From assembly GCA_937898885.1 (NCBI GenBank), contig CALDKD010000119.1, positions 1 through 40,848 on the forward strand: a stretch of DNA of 40,848 nucleotides, read 5' to 3'. The translations under genes and the position numbers were made by a program. This document shows, piece by piece, positions 16,936 to 25,870 of this stretch. Source of the DNA: an uncultured Bacteroidales bacterium. Its GTDB lineage: Bacteria > Bacteroidota > Bacteroidia > Bacteroidales > Bacteroidaceae. Positions within the stretch are counted from its first letter, which is position 1. Each line of letters starts with the position of its first letter. The notes under the pieces are model-generated. The model saw nothing but the letters and a program-made list of their open reading frames with translations. It was not told where the DNA came from and did not search any database.

Positions 16936-18114
16936 TTATCCCAACATGGAGAGAAGGATACCGGCTGCGACAGCTGAACCGATAACTCCAGCCACATTCG
17001 GGCCCATAGCGTGCATCAGCAGGAAGTTGCTGGGGTTCTCCTCCTGACCTACGCTCTGCGATACGCGTGCTGCCATAGGAACGGCAGATACGCCTGCTGA
17101 GCCGATCAGCGGGTTGACCTTTTCCTTTGAGAACAGGTTCATCAGCTTGGCAAGCAGGACACCACCAGCTGTTCCGCAACCGAATGCCACGATTCCCATT
17201 GCAAGAATCAGAATGGTCTTCAAGTTGAGGAAAGACTCTGCTGTGGCGGTAGCGCCTACTGACAGACCCAGGAAGATTACAACGATGTTCATCATTGCAT
17301 TCTGCATTGTATCGCTCAGACGGTCAATGACACCGCACTCCTTGGCAAGGTTGCCAAGCATAAGGCATCCTACAAGAGGAGCTGCGTCAGGCAGAATCAG
17401 AGCTACAATAGCCGTAATGATTATTGGGAATACAATCTTCTCAGTCTTGCTTACCGGACGGAGCTGTTTCATCTTGATAGCTCGCTCGCTCTTGGTTGTC
17501 AGAGCTCTCATAATAGGGGGCTGGATAACTGGAACAAGAGCCATATAGGAGTATGCGGCGATGGCAATCGGTCCAAGAAGGTGCGGAGCAAGCTTTGACG
17601 TCAGGAAGATTGACGTCGGGCCGTCGGCACCGCCGATGATTCCGATTGAGCCGGCCTCGGCTGGGGTGAAACCAAATGCGTTGGCGCAGATGAATGTCAG
17701 GAAAATACCAAGCTGTGCGGCGGCTCCAAGAAGCAGACTCTTAGGATTTGCAATCAGAGGACCGAAGTCGGTCATAGCGCCTACGCCCATAAAGATGAGG
17801 CAGGGGTAAAGGCCGAGCTTGACACCCATATACATAACATCCAACAGTCCGGCCTCTTTCATAATCGCGCCGTAACTGTGGTATGCAGGGCTGCTTTCAT
17901 CAAGAAACGCCGTCCAGAGCTCCGAGTGGAACATACCTGCGGCCGGCAGGTTTGTCAGGAGCATACCGAATGCGATAGGGAGAAGCAGCAGGGGCTCATA
18001 TTTCTTAACGATAGCCAGATAGAGCAGCAGGAAACTTATGAGAATCATAAGCCCTTGTCCCCAGGTTATCTGCATAAAGCCCATACCTTCGAAAAATTTG
18101 ATAATGTCACTCAT
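16936..18114 (-). CDS. Na+-translocating decarboxylase beta subunit
   Basis: Membrane subunit that decarboxylates carboxybiotin and pumps Na+ out of the cell (OadB/GcdB/MmdB family). The protein is 392 aa and almost wholly hydrophobic, with about ten membrane segments. The conserved segment GFTPAEAGSIGIIGGADGPTSIFLTSKLAP carries the Na+-site aspartate, and VNPLIGSAGVSAVPMAARVSQ is the second family signature. The start MSDIIKFF at 18114 is preferred to the longer frame at 18162, which would overlap the biotin-carrier stop. It is the last gene of the mce-mmd operon. Confidence 0.94.
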   Translation of the reverse strand: MSDIIKFFEGMGFMQITWGQGLMILISFLLLYLAIVKKYEPLLLLPIAFGMLLTNLPAAGMFHSELWTAFLDESSPAYHSYGAIMKEAGLLDVMYMGVKLGLYPCLIFMGVGAMTDFGPLIANPKSLLLGAAAQLGIFLTFICANAFGFTPAEAGSIGIIGGADGPTSIFLTSKLAPHLLGPIAIAAYSYMALVPVIQPPIMRALTTKSERAIKMKQLRPVSKTEKIVFPIIITAIVALILPDAAPLVGCLMLGNLAKECGVIDRLSDTMQNAMMNIVVIFLGLSVGATATAESFLNLKTILILAMGIVAFGCGTAGGVLLAKLMNLFSKEKVNPLIGSAGVSAVPMAARVSQSVGQEENPSNFLLMHAMGPNVAGVIGSAVAAGILLSMLG

Positions 18115-18148
18115 GTCTATTACTTTTTCAATAGGTTCACAAATAACA

Positions 18149-18880
18149 CTAACCGAGAACAACCAGCAGGTCCTCCTGCATTACGTTCTGTCCGGCTGAG
18201 ACAACAACCTTTGACACAACGCCGTCGCGGTCGGCCATAATGGCGTTCTCCATCTTCATACTCTCAAGTGTCAGCAGTGTGTCGCCCTTCTTGACTGCCT
18301 GACCCTCTTTTACAAGAACCTTGATTACAGATCCTGGAAGAGGGCTGGTCACCTTGTAGCCACCTGCCGGAACATCAGCTGCCTTCGGTGCCTCAGCCTT
18401 TGGAGCCGGAGCGGCTTTAGGTGCTGCCGGTTTCGGGGCTGGTGCTGCAGCCGGAGCTGCTGCTACGGCTACGGTCTCAAGCTCAACTAGCTTGTCGTCC
18501 TGCATGACATTCTTGCCCGGCTCAACAAAAATGGCCTTTACGGTGCCGTCGGCATCAGCCATGATGTTGTTCTCCATCTTCATGGACTCCATAGTAAGCA
18601 GGATATCGCCTTTCTTTACGGCCTGACCCTCTTTTACAAGGACTTTCATAATGGAGCCTGGAAGCGGAGACTTTACGGTCTGAACTCCTGCCGGTCTTGC
18701 GGCTGCTGCCGGAGCGGCTGTTGCCGAGCGGCGGAATGCCGGTGCTGCGGCAGCTGCCTCTTTCTCAATCTCAACCTTGTAGGACTTGCCGTTTACGGTT
18801 ACCTCGGCCTTGTTGTCCTCAAGTTCGTTAACGGCTGCCTGATACTGCTTGCCGTTTATTGTGAATTTGAATTCTTTCAT
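18149..18880 (-). CDS. Biotin carrier subunit with two tandem biotinyl domains
   Basis: Carrier that shuttles CO2 on biotin between the carboxyltransferase and the membrane subunit. An N-terminal 40-residue linker domain is followed by an Ala/Pro linker, a first biotinyl domain (about 66-135, ESMKMEN with K101), a second Ala/Pro/Lys linker (137-171) and a second biotinyl domain (about 174-243, ESMKMEN with K209). The family usually has one such domain in about 140 aa; this protein is 243 aa. Both copies keep the biotinylation tetrapeptide and flanking glycines, so both should be modifiable. The copies share long identical DNA stretches, suggesting a fairly recent in-frame duplication. Confidence 0.93.
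   Translation of the reverse strand: MKEFKFTINGKQYQAAVNELEDNKAEVTVNGKSYKVEIEKEAAAAAPAFRRSATAAPAAAARPAGVQTVKSPLPGSIMKVLVKEGQAVKKGDILLTMESMKMENNIMADADGTVKAIFVEPGKNVMQDDKLVELETVAVAAAPAAAPAPKPAAPKAAPAPKAEAPKAADVPAGGYKVTSPLPGSVIKVLVKEGQAVKKGDTLLTLESMKMENAIMADRDGVVSKVVVSAGQNVMQEDLLVVLG
18297..18640 (-). repeat. Direct repeat from biotinyl-domain duplication
   Basis: An identical 20-mer occurs at 18297-18316 and 18621-18640, 324 bp (108 codons) apart, inside the two biotinyl-domain copies. Flanking bases are also similar. Confidence 0.85.
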
Positions 18881-18891
18881 TTTGCTTGGGT

Positions 18892-19260
18892 TTAACGATG
18901 TAGGTTGTTAATGCCGAAAGCCTTGGCGTTCCACGGCGAGTAACGGCGCTCTATATTCCTTATGGTGATTTCTGTGGGCTCCTCATCGTGTACGCCATTG
19001 TAGTACAGATGGAGAGCCATGGCTACTGCAGCCAGATCGTCGTCTGACGATGCTGGGGCGGCTGTTGTCTGAGCCACGGCAGCTGCGACGGCTTTTGGAG
19101 CCTCGGTCTTCTTGGAAGCCTTCTCGTCCCTGTGCATAAGGATTCCGAAAAGCTTCAGTATGTAAATCAGAACCACCAGCAGAACAAACACCATTCCGAA
19201 GCCTACGCCTGTGATAAGCCAGGTGTGACCCCAATCTACAACTAATGGAATTGCTGTCAT
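18892..19260 (-). CDS. OadG-type small membrane subunit of the decarboxylase
   Basis: Protein of 122 aa with one transmembrane helix (about 13-38: WLITGVGFGMVFVLLVVLIYILKLF, given here only as its region), an Ala/Pro-rich cytoplasmic linker and a short C-terminal domain ending SPWNAKAFGINNLHR. The GxGFGMVFxxL pattern is typical of OadG/MmdD subunits, which tether the carboxyltransferase to the membrane complex. Gaps to its neighbours are 11 and 12 bp. Confidence 0.87.
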   Translation of the reverse strand: MTAIPLVVDWGHTWLITGVGFGMVFVLLVVLIYILKLFGILMHRDEKASKKTEAPKAVAAAVAQTTAAPASSDDDLAAVAMALHLYYNGVHDEEPTEITIRNIERRYSPWNAKAFGINNLHR

Positions 19261-19272
19261 AGTGTCTGCCTT

Positions 19273-20835
19273 TTAGAGTGGAATATTGCTGTGCTTCTTG
19301 AGCGGGTTGGTGAGACGCTTGGTCTGCAGGTTCTCGAATGCACGGACAATGCGGGCACGTGTATAGCGTGGCTCAATAACATCGTCAATGTAACCACGGT
19401 TGGCTGCCTGATACGGTGATGCGAACTTGTCCTTGTACTCTGTCTCTTTCTCGGCAATGTACTTCTTCTTCTCCTCCGGATCCTCGATAGCCTTGATGGC
19501 TTTTGCCTCAAGAACACCAACGGCACCGCTTGCGCCCATAACTGCGATCTCTGCATTTGGCCATGCGTAGCACATGTCACCGCGAAGCTGCTTGCAGCTC
19601 ATTACGATGTGGCTTCCGCCGTAAGACTTGCGGACGGTTACTGTTACCTTTGGAACGGTAGCCTCACCGTAAGCGAACATCAACTTTGCGCCGTGATCGA
19701 TGATGCCGGCATACTCCTGACCGGTACCGCACAGGAAACCTGGAACGTCAACAAGTGTGAGTATCTGAATGTTGAATGCGTCGCAGAAACGTACAAAGCG
19801 TGCTGCCTTGCGTGATGCGTCACAGTCAAGAACGCCTGCGAGCCAGCTTGGCTGGTTGGCGATGATACCGGTTGAGCGGCCGTTGAAACGTGCGAAACCG
19901 CAGATGATATTCTTGGCGTAGTCTTTCTGAACCTCCATGAAGTCTCCATTATCTACGATAGAGTAGATGATGTTCTTCATATCGTATGGTTTGTTCGGGT
20001 CTGCTGGAACAATGTCGTTCAGCGCATCCTCTATACGTGCAGGGTCATCGGTGCACTCTACCAGAGGAGCCTCCTCCATATTGTTCTGCGGAATGAAGCT
20101 TACCAGACGGCGTACTTCCTGAATGGCCTCCTCCTCGGTCGCCGCCACAAAGTGAGTAACGCCAGACTTGGTGGCGTGAATGCGCGCGCCGCCGAGGTCT
20201 TCTACTGAGACGTCCTCTCCTGTAACGCTCTTTACAACTTTCGGACCAGTGATGAACATATAAGAGTTCTGCTCGGTCATCATAATGAAGTCCGTAAGAG
20301 CCGGGCTGTAAACAGCACCTCCGGCGCAAGGACCAAAGATTACTGAAATCTGAGGAACAACACCTGATGCAAGAATGTTGCGCTCAAAGATCTCAGCATA
20401 TCCTGCCAGTGCGCAAGCGCCTTCCTGGATACGTGCGCCACCTGAGTCGTTAAGACCGATGATAGGAGCGCCAAGCTTCATGGCCATATCCATCACCTTA
20501 CAGATCTTCTGGGCCATTGTCTCAGACAGTGAGCCGCCGATAACGGTTGCATCCTGTGCGAAAACAAATACCAGACGTCCGTCTATTGTACCTGAGCCTA
20601 CAGCCACACCATCACCGAGGAAAACCTTCTTGTCCATACCGAAGTCGTTGCAACGGTGTGTCAGGAACATATCCACCTCCTCAAATGAACCCTCGTCAAG
20701 GAGCATGTTTATACGCTCACGGGCTGTGTAGCTACCTTTTGCGTGATGCTTCTCAACTGCTTTCTCGCCACCTCCGGCCATTGCCTCGGCGCGCTTCTCA
20801 ACAAGCTTCTGGAGCTTGCTCTGATTGTCTGCCAT
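19273..20835 (-). CDS. mmdA: Methylmalonyl-CoA decarboxylase carboxyltransferase subunit
   Basis: Acyl-CoA carboxylase beta-type carboxyltransferase of 520 aa. It transfers the carboxyl of methylmalonyl-CoA to biotin, giving propionyl-CoA. Two crotonase-fold halves are visible: N-terminal with FAQDATVIGGSLSE, LNDSGGARIQEGA and GPCAGGAVYSPALTDF; C-terminal with VDVPGFLCGTGQEYAGIIDHGAK, VRKSYGGSHIVMSCK and AEIAVMGASGAVGVL. Gene context (epimerase, biotin carrier, OadG, OadB) favours the Na+-pumping decarboxylase over an ATP-dependent propionyl-CoA carboxylase. Confidence 0.94.
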   Translation of the reverse strand: MADNQSKLQKLVEKRAEAMAGGGEKAVEKHHAKGSYTARERINMLLDEGSFEEVDMFLTHRCNDFGMDKKVFLGDGVAVGSGTIDGRLVFVFAQDATVIGGSLSETMAQKICKVMDMAMKLGAPIIGLNDSGGARIQEGACALAGYAEIFERNILASGVVPQISVIFGPCAGGAVYSPALTDFIMMTEQNSYMFITGPKVVKSVTGEDVSVEDLGGARIHATKSGVTHFVAATEEEAIQEVRRLVSFIPQNNMEEAPLVECTDDPARIEDALNDIVPADPNKPYDMKNIIYSIVDNGDFMEVQKDYAKNIICGFARFNGRSTGIIANQPSWLAGVLDCDASRKAARFVRFCDAFNIQILTLVDVPGFLCGTGQEYAGIIDHGAKLMFAYGEATVPKVTVTVRKSYGGSHIVMSCKQLRGDMCYAWPNAEIAVMGASGAVGVLEAKAIKAIEDPEEKKKYIAEKETEYKDKFASPYQAANRGYIDDVIEPRYTRARIVRAFENLQTKRLTNPLKKHSNIPL

Positions 20836-20863
20836 ATCTGTTTGTCTTTTGTTCGGAAAAAAC

Positions 20864-21277
20864 TTATTTAGGCTGCTCGCAAAGCTCTGTCAGCACACCG
20901 CATGTGCTCTTCGGATGCAGGAATGCGATCATCAGGTTCTCTGCGCCCTTGCGTGGTGCTACGTCGATGAGCTTCAGGCCTGCTGCCTCAGCCTCCTTCA
21001 GAGCCTCTGCTACACTCTCAACATTGAATGCTACGTGGTGGATTCCGCCACGGCCGCCGTTCTTCTCAATGAACTTTGCGATTGTTGACTCAGGACAGGT
21101 CGGCTCAAGGAGCTCAATCTTGGTCTGGCCTACTTTGAAGAAAGCGGTCTTTACTTTCTGATCAGCTACTTCCTCAATGTTGTAGCACTTGCTGCCGGTT
21201 AATAACTCGAAGAATGGCATTGTCTCCTCAAGAGAGGTTACGGCAATACCTAAATGCTCAATGTGTGAAGGTTTCAT
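20864..21277 (-). CDS. mce: Methylmalonyl-CoA epimerase
   Basis: Glyoxalase-fold enzyme of 137 aa interconverting (R)- and (S)-methylmalonyl-CoA, the step before decarboxylation in the succinate-propionate pathway. HIEHLGIAV (metal-binding His near residue 8), FFKVGQTKIELLEP, GGIHHVAFNV and the C-terminal FLHPKSTCGVLTEL with metal-ligand glutamate match the family. It is first in the mce-mmdA-oadG-biotin-oadB operon. Confidence 0.95.
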   Translation of the reverse strand: MKPSHIEHLGIAVTSLEETMPFFELLTGSKCYNIEEVADQKVKTAFFKVGQTKIELLEPTCPESTIAKFIEKNGGRGGIHHVAFNVESVAEALKEAEAAGLKLIDVAPRKGAENLMIAFLHPKSTCGVLTELCEQPK

Positions 21278-21369
21278 ACTTCTTTTGATTTATAGGTTAA
21301 AAAATTAATAATCAACAACAAAGCGGTGCCAGGCGCTCCAGAGGGGGCTCCCGTTGGCGCAAAGTTTCA

Positions 21370-21377
21370 CAAAGGTA
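21370..21377 (-). promoter_or_regulatory. -7 box of the methylmalonyl-CoA operon
   Basis: TACCTTTG on the minus strand matches TAnnTTTG, with a leader of about 90 nt before mce. No TTTG stands at the expected -33 position. Confidence 0.4.
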
Positions 21378-21438
21378 CAAAAACACCTTCAGAATACACC
21401 TATTTATAAAATAAAAAGTTATCCACCAGAAAGGGCTT

Positions 21439-23853
21439 TCAGAATTCCATCAGAATCCTGAAATTAATCTGACGGCCGGTCAGGTAGTTCGGCACTGCGA
21501 ACTGGGTGCCGCTGATGTCTGTGATCCAGTAATATGAATTGACGTTATTGATGCCGAACAGGTTGAAGCAGTCCAGTCCGAGCCATATGTTCCGGAACGC
21601 TTTTGCCGCTCCGTAATCCCGCTGTCCGTTCTCGTTGTTCAGAAGACGGTAAGACATACCGATATCCACTCGCTTGTAGGCTGGTGCGCGGAAAACCGCA
21701 TTCTCACGGCCACTGTGCGATGGACCGAACGGCAGTCCGTCGGCAAGCACGCCTCTGAGTGTCATCTGCCATCTGTCAGTGCCTGGGAAAAAGTCTGTGA
21801 AATGTAGTGACAGGTTATAGCGCTGGTCGGTGGGGCGGGGTATCCATTTGCCACCTATCTGCTCCTGGGTCTTCATGATGGAGAATGTTATCCACGAGTC
21901 TGCTCCCGGTACAAACTCACCGAAAAGTCTCGTGTCAAACCCAAACGCATAGCCTGAAGAGCAGTTCTCTCCGTAATAGACAATTCTCACGTTATCTACA
22001 TTGTATGGAATGAGATTGTCCAGTTTCTTGTAATATGCCTCGGCTGTGAATTTGAATTGCCGGTCAAACATTCGGAAATGATAATCACCGCCTGCGACAA
22101 TCTGTATGGAACGCTGTGATTTAATTGCACGGTTAAGCCTTACAGTCGCTATGCCTCCACCGTTCACGGAATCCTTGAGCTCTTTGTAGAAAGGAGCCTG
22201 ATAATACACGCCTCCGGACAGGCGAAGAGTGAGGTTGTCGTTTGCGGCTGGGATATATCCTACAGTGAGGCGTGGGCTTACTATAAGTTCCTCATTCCAG
22301 TCCCAGTGTGAGGCACGGATGCCGTAGTTCAGAGTGAGCAATCCTCTGTTTGCGTTGATTCGCCAGGTGTCCTGCAGGTAGGCTGATATGCGGCTGCTGC
22401 TGATATCCTGATTGGAGCGCATCGAGTAAATCATACTCAGAGGCCCTTCCTCTGTGTGCGGAATCATATAGCCGGCGGAGTCCCGTGTCTCCCACTCACG
22501 CATATTCTCCACTATGTTCTCGCGTCGGATATCTACTCCCCAGCGTATGTGATGCGCGTCCATTCTGTGGCTGCCGGTGAGCCCGGCGTCGAATACTGTA
22601 GCGTCCAGATAATTTCTGGCGTGTTCCAAAAATGTACCCACGCTCATATTCTCCTCCTGGTCAGCCTCGTTCAGCCAATACTGACTCGTTATATCGTATG
22701 TCTCACGCTCTTGGCTGCTGAAGGCCGACAGCTTAAGACTTACGCTGTTCTGAGGGTCAATCTTACGCGTTATGTCAAAGGAGCCGAAGAAAGTGTTGAA
22801 CAGGTCTTTTTCCCATCCGTCGAAATATACTTTGAACTGTTTTGCGTCCTCGGCCGTTCCAAAAGATGTGTTCCGGTCGGTAGGCTTGAACTGATAGCTG
22901 TTTCTTGCAATGTTCCCTATGAATCCCAATTCCCATCCGTCAGACGGTCTCCAGGTGGCGAATAGCTGGTAATCAACGAAATTCGGACTATACTCGCCAT
23001 TCGTATCCAGAGTACCCAGCAGATACCGGCTTGTCTTGTACCGGATGCTATTGCTGATGCTGAACTTGCTGTCGCCATATCCGGCATAGGCACTGGCTCC
23101 GAGCAGACTGGCTGATACATTCGCCTCAAATGCCTCAGGCTTACGGTATGTTATATCAAGGACAGACGACATCTTGTCACCGTACATGGCTGCGAAACCG
23201 CCTGTTGAGAACGATATGGACTGTACCATATCAGGATTGATGAAACTCAGACCCTCCTGCTGGCCGGCCCTTACAAGAAGGGGACGCAATATCTCAGTGC
23301 CGTTCACATAGACGCTGTTCTCGTCAAAATTACCTCCACGTACGTTGTACTGGCTGCTCAGCTCATTGTGGCTGCTTACTCCTGCCTGTGTGGCTATGAT
23401 GGACTCCACTGAGCCTCCTGACGCATCGGGGGAGAGACGCATTCTCTCCACGTCTATTGTCTGATTCGCGTCGGTCTGGCGTCTCATATCACTGATGGTC
23501 ACGCCTTGAAGGGCATATCCGCTTGTCGGCAGCATCACGTCAAGGTGGACGGTGTCGGCGGGAGAGGTGATTGTGCGTTTGCGCGTCTCGTGCCCTATCA
23601 TCCGGAAAACCAACTCGAGGGTGTCACTGTATGCGGGGCTTATCTCATATCGTCCCTGCAGATTTGTCATAGCGCTGACCATCTGGTGCGACTCGTTCAC
23701 CGTAGCTAATTCCACAGGCTCTCCGTTCTCATCCCTGACAATTCCGTAGATATAGACCTTTCTGGCATTCAGCGATAATGCGACAGCGGCCAGCAGAACG
23801 ACAAGAATTGCCGGCCTGAGTAAACGGGAAATATGGACATTGAATCCAATCAT
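21439..23853 (-). CDS. TonB-dependent outer-membrane receptor
   Basis: Outer-membrane beta-barrel receptor of 804 aa. A signal peptide (about 1-30) is followed by a carboxypeptidase-regulatory-like beta-sandwich (about 33-112, GIVRDENGEPVELATV), then a plug domain with GSVESIIATQAGVSSHNELSSQYNVRG (about 147-173) and GFAAMYGDKMSSVLDI. The long barrel ends in the aromatic-terminated strand INFRILMEF. No SusD partner is adjacent and the substrate is unknown. A single conserved barrel gene without PUL neighbours suggests uptake of something other than glycans. Confidence 0.9.
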   Translation of the reverse strand: MIGFNVHISRLLRPAILVVLLAAVALSLNARKVYIYGIVRDENGEPVELATVNESHQMVSAMTNLQGRYEISPAYSDTLELVFRMIGHETRKRTITSPADTVHLDVMLPTSGYALQGVTISDMRRQTDANQTIDVERMRLSPDASGGSVESIIATQAGVSSHNELSSQYNVRGGNFDENSVYVNGTEILRPLLVRAGQQEGLSFINPDMVQSISFSTGGFAAMYGDKMSSVLDITYRKPEAFEANVSASLLGASAYAGYGDSKFSISNSIRYKTSRYLLGTLDTNGEYSPNFVDYQLFATWRPSDGWELGFIGNIARNSYQFKPTDRNTSFGTAEDAKQFKVYFDGWEKDLFNTFFGSFDITRKIDPQNSVSLKLSAFSSQERETYDITSQYWLNEADQEENMSVGTFLEHARNYLDATVFDAGLTGSHRMDAHHIRWGVDIRRENIVENMREWETRDSAGYMIPHTEEGPLSMIYSMRSNQDISSSRISAYLQDTWRINANRGLLTLNYGIRASHWDWNEELIVSPRLTVGYIPAANDNLTLRLSGGVYYQAPFYKELKDSVNGGGIATVRLNRAIKSQRSIQIVAGGDYHFRMFDRQFKFTAEAYYKKLDNLIPYNVDNVRIVYYGENCSSGYAFGFDTRLFGEFVPGADSWITFSIMKTQEQIGGKWIPRPTDQRYNLSLHFTDFFPGTDRWQMTLRGVLADGLPFGPSHSGRENAVFRAPAYKRVDIGMSYRLLNNENGQRDYGAAKAFRNIWLGLDCFNLFGINNVNSYYWITDISGTQFAVPNYLTGRQINFRILMEF

Positions 23854-23901
23854 CCTAAATATAACGCAAAAAACGTTATTAGATTATATCACGCGTGAAA
23901 C

Positions 23902-23909
23902 TATTTTTG
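23902..23909 (+). promoter_or_regulatory. -7 box upstream of the nitroreductase
   Basis: TATTTTTG matches TAnnTTTG about 50 bp before the nitroreductase start. No matching -33 element is seen. Confidence 0.4.
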
Positions 23910-23958
23910 CAGGGAATGAGGAATGTGACTATATTCGCGGTGTTAAAACTCAAGAATT

Positions 23959-24486
23959 ATGGAGGATTTCAGCAGCCTGGCGGCAAAGAGGCGCAGTATG
24001 CGCAAGTTTACGGATGAGAAATTGACTGACGATGAGATACGTCTGCTGCTTCGCGCGGCTCTAATCTCTCCGACGTCCAAGCATACCAACGGATGGGAGT
24101 TCGTGGCGGTAGATGACCCTGAGCTTCTGAAGGCGCTTGCGGTAAGCAAGGAGAGCGGTGCCGCATTTGTGGCGGATGCTCCTTTCGCCATAGCGATATT
24201 CGGTGATCCAAGGCTTACCGATGCCTGGATTGAGGACACGGCTATTGCCGCAATAATGGTGCAGCTTCAGGCTGCGGATCTTGGCCTTGGCAGTTGCTGG
24301 GCCCATATAAGAAACCGTTTTGCTGCTGACGGGACTCCGGCAGCCGACAACGTAAGGCGGTTGCTTGGTGTGCCGGGGGAGTATGAGCCATTGTGCATAA
24401 TTGCCGTAGGACATAAGGGAATGGAGCGGAAGCCTTTCAACGAGGAGACTCTCCAGTGGGAGAAAATTCACAAGAACAAGTTCTGA
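23959..24486 (+). CDS. Nitroreductase-family FMN oxidoreductase
   Basis: FMN-dependent NAD(P)H oxidoreductase of 175 aa. Family cues are the N-terminal RRSMRKFTDEKLTDDEIRLLLRAALISPTSKH segment (residues about 11-42, FMN phosphate binding), an LGSCW-like turn (GLGSCWAHI near 113) and the C-terminal VGHKGMERKPF. The natural substrate is unknown. It leads a probable three-gene unit, 8 bp ahead of the DUF2520 gene. Confidence 0.9.
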   Translation: MEDFSSLAAKRRSMRKFTDEKLTDDEIRLLLRAALISPTSKHTNGWEFVAVDDPELLKALAVSKESGAAFVADAPFAIAIFGDPRLTDAWIEDTAIAAIMVQLQAADLGLGSCWAHIRNRFAADGTPAADNVRRLLGVPGEYEPLCIIAVGHKGMERKPFNEETLQWEKIHKNKF

Positions 24487-24494
24487 GCCTGAAT

Positions 24495-25265
24495 ATGAGG
24501 ATTGCTCTGGTAGGCGCGGGAAATGTCGCCTCCTGTATGGCTGGAGCCCTTAAGAGCGCAGGTCATACAATAGAATGTGTCTATAGCCGTACGGAAGAGA
24601 GCGCACGGACTCTTGCCGACGCTCTTGGAGTGCCATACGTCACCCGGATAGAGGATATCCCGTATGCTCAATGCCTGATTCTGATGTTGCGCGACGATGC
24701 TCTTCTGCAGCTTGCCGGCCGTATCGTGGCAACACATCCGGATGCTTTGCTGCTGCATACATCGGGCAGCGTCCCAATGTCGGTACTGAGTGATGCGGGG
24801 GCACGTCATTGTGGAGTGCTCTATCCTATGCAGACATTCAGTAAGGGCAAGACGATAGAGTGGAGCAGCGTGCCCATCTTCATAGAGGCGTCAGGCTGCA
24901 ATGAACTTGAAAGAGTCAGGGAGCTGGCCTCGTCACTGTCAGAATCGGTTCAGGTACTTGATTCAGATCAGCGTTGCAAACTTCATCTGGCAGCTGTATT
25001 CGCTTGTAATTTCTCCAACAGGATGTATGCCATATCGGAACGGTTGCTGCAGGAATGCGGCATTTCTTTCAATGTGATGTCGCCGCTCATAGCAGAGACT
25101 GCTGCAAAGAGCGCCGTGATGTCGCCGGAAAAGGCTCAGACCGGACCTGCCGTCCGTGGCGACAGACGTGTGATGGAGATGCATAAGGCGCTTCTTGCAG
25201 AGTATCCGGAATGGCAACGGCTGTATGAGCTGATTTCGGAAGATATAAATAATTCTTACAAATAA
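24495..25265 (+). CDS. Rossmann-fold DUF2520 protein
   Basis: Protein of 256 aa with an N-terminal NAD(P)-binding Rossmann fold (IALVGAGNVASCMAGAL) and a C-terminal helical domain of the DUF2520 / ketopantoate-reductase-like type (HCGVLYPMQTFSKG near 112-125, KLHLAAVFACNFSNRMYAI near 166-184). The start at 24495 is chosen because the core strand begins right there; the longer frame overlaps the nitroreductase. The stop overlaps the Maf start by one base. The enzymatic role is unknown. Confidence 0.85.
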   Translation: MRIALVGAGNVASCMAGALKSAGHTIECVYSRTEESARTLADALGVPYVTRIEDIPYAQCLILMLRDDALLQLAGRIVATHPDALLLHTSGSVPMSVLSDAGARHCGVLYPMQTFSKGKTIEWSSVPIFIEASGCNELERVRELASSLSESVQVLDSDQRCKLHLAAVFACNFSNRMYAISERLLQECGISFNVMSPLIAETAAKSAVMSPEKAQTGPAVRGDRRVMEMHKALLAEYPEWQRLYELISEDINNSYK

Positions 25266-25870
25266 TGGATATTGGCTATCGTCTGATACTCGCTTCCAAC
25301 TCTCCAAGACGGAAGGAACTGCTGGCAGGGTTAGGAGTTCAGTTTGAGACACGTGTGATAAATGGCATTGACGAATCATATCCTGAAGGGTTGAGTGTCT
25401 CTGAGATACCGTTGTATATATCCGGGAAAAAAGCCGACGCCTATCGCTCCGGTATGTCATCAGATGAACTGATAATAACCGCCGATACCATAGTGGCTGT
25501 GGATAATACGATATTGGGAAAGCCCGTCTCTGCTGAAGATGCCCGAAGAATGCTCAGAATGCTCTCCGGACGCAGTCATCAGGTTGTTACGGGTGTGACC
25601 CTGACTACTGTCAAGGCCCGGCATAGTTTCAGTGTTACTACTGAGGTCTGGTTCTCGCAACTCTCAGATTCTGAGATAGATTATTATGTAAATAAGTATA
25701 GTCCGCTGGATAAGGCCGGCGCATACGGAATACAGGAGTGGATAGGATATGTGGGCGTGGAACGCATAGACGGCTCCTATTTCAATGTGGTAGGCCTTCC
25801 TGTCCAAAGGCTTTACCGTGAGCTTCTGGCCTTTGTCAATCTTCTGGAAGCGTCTCCAGATAATCAGTGA
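25265..25870 (+). CDS. maf: Maf-like nucleoside triphosphate pyrophosphatase
   Basis: House-cleaning pyrophosphatase of 201 aa acting on dTTP/UTP and modified nucleotides. Motifs are LILASNSPRRKELL at the N-terminus, ITADTIVAVDNTILGKP with the catalytic aspartate, GRSHQVVTGVTL and the C-terminal DKAGAYGIQEW and GSYFNVVGLPVQRL. It starts in the TAATG overlap with the DUF2520 gene. Its 3' end overlaps the convergent HdrA-like gene by 35 bp. Confidence 0.94.
   Translation: MDIGYRLILASNSPRRKELLAGLGVQFETRVINGIDESYPEGLSVSEIPLYISGKKADAYRSGMSSDELIITADTIVAVDNTILGKPVSAEDARRMLRMLSGRSHQVVTGVTLTTVKARHSFSVTTEVWFSQLSDSEIDYYVNKYSPLDKAGAYGIQEWIGYVGVERIDGSYFNVVGLPVQRLYRELLAFVNLLEASPDNQ

Noticed and set aside
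21439..23853. SusC of a polysaccharide utilisation locus
   Set aside because: No SusD, glycosidase or sensor gene is adjacent, and the protein is shorter than typical SusC.
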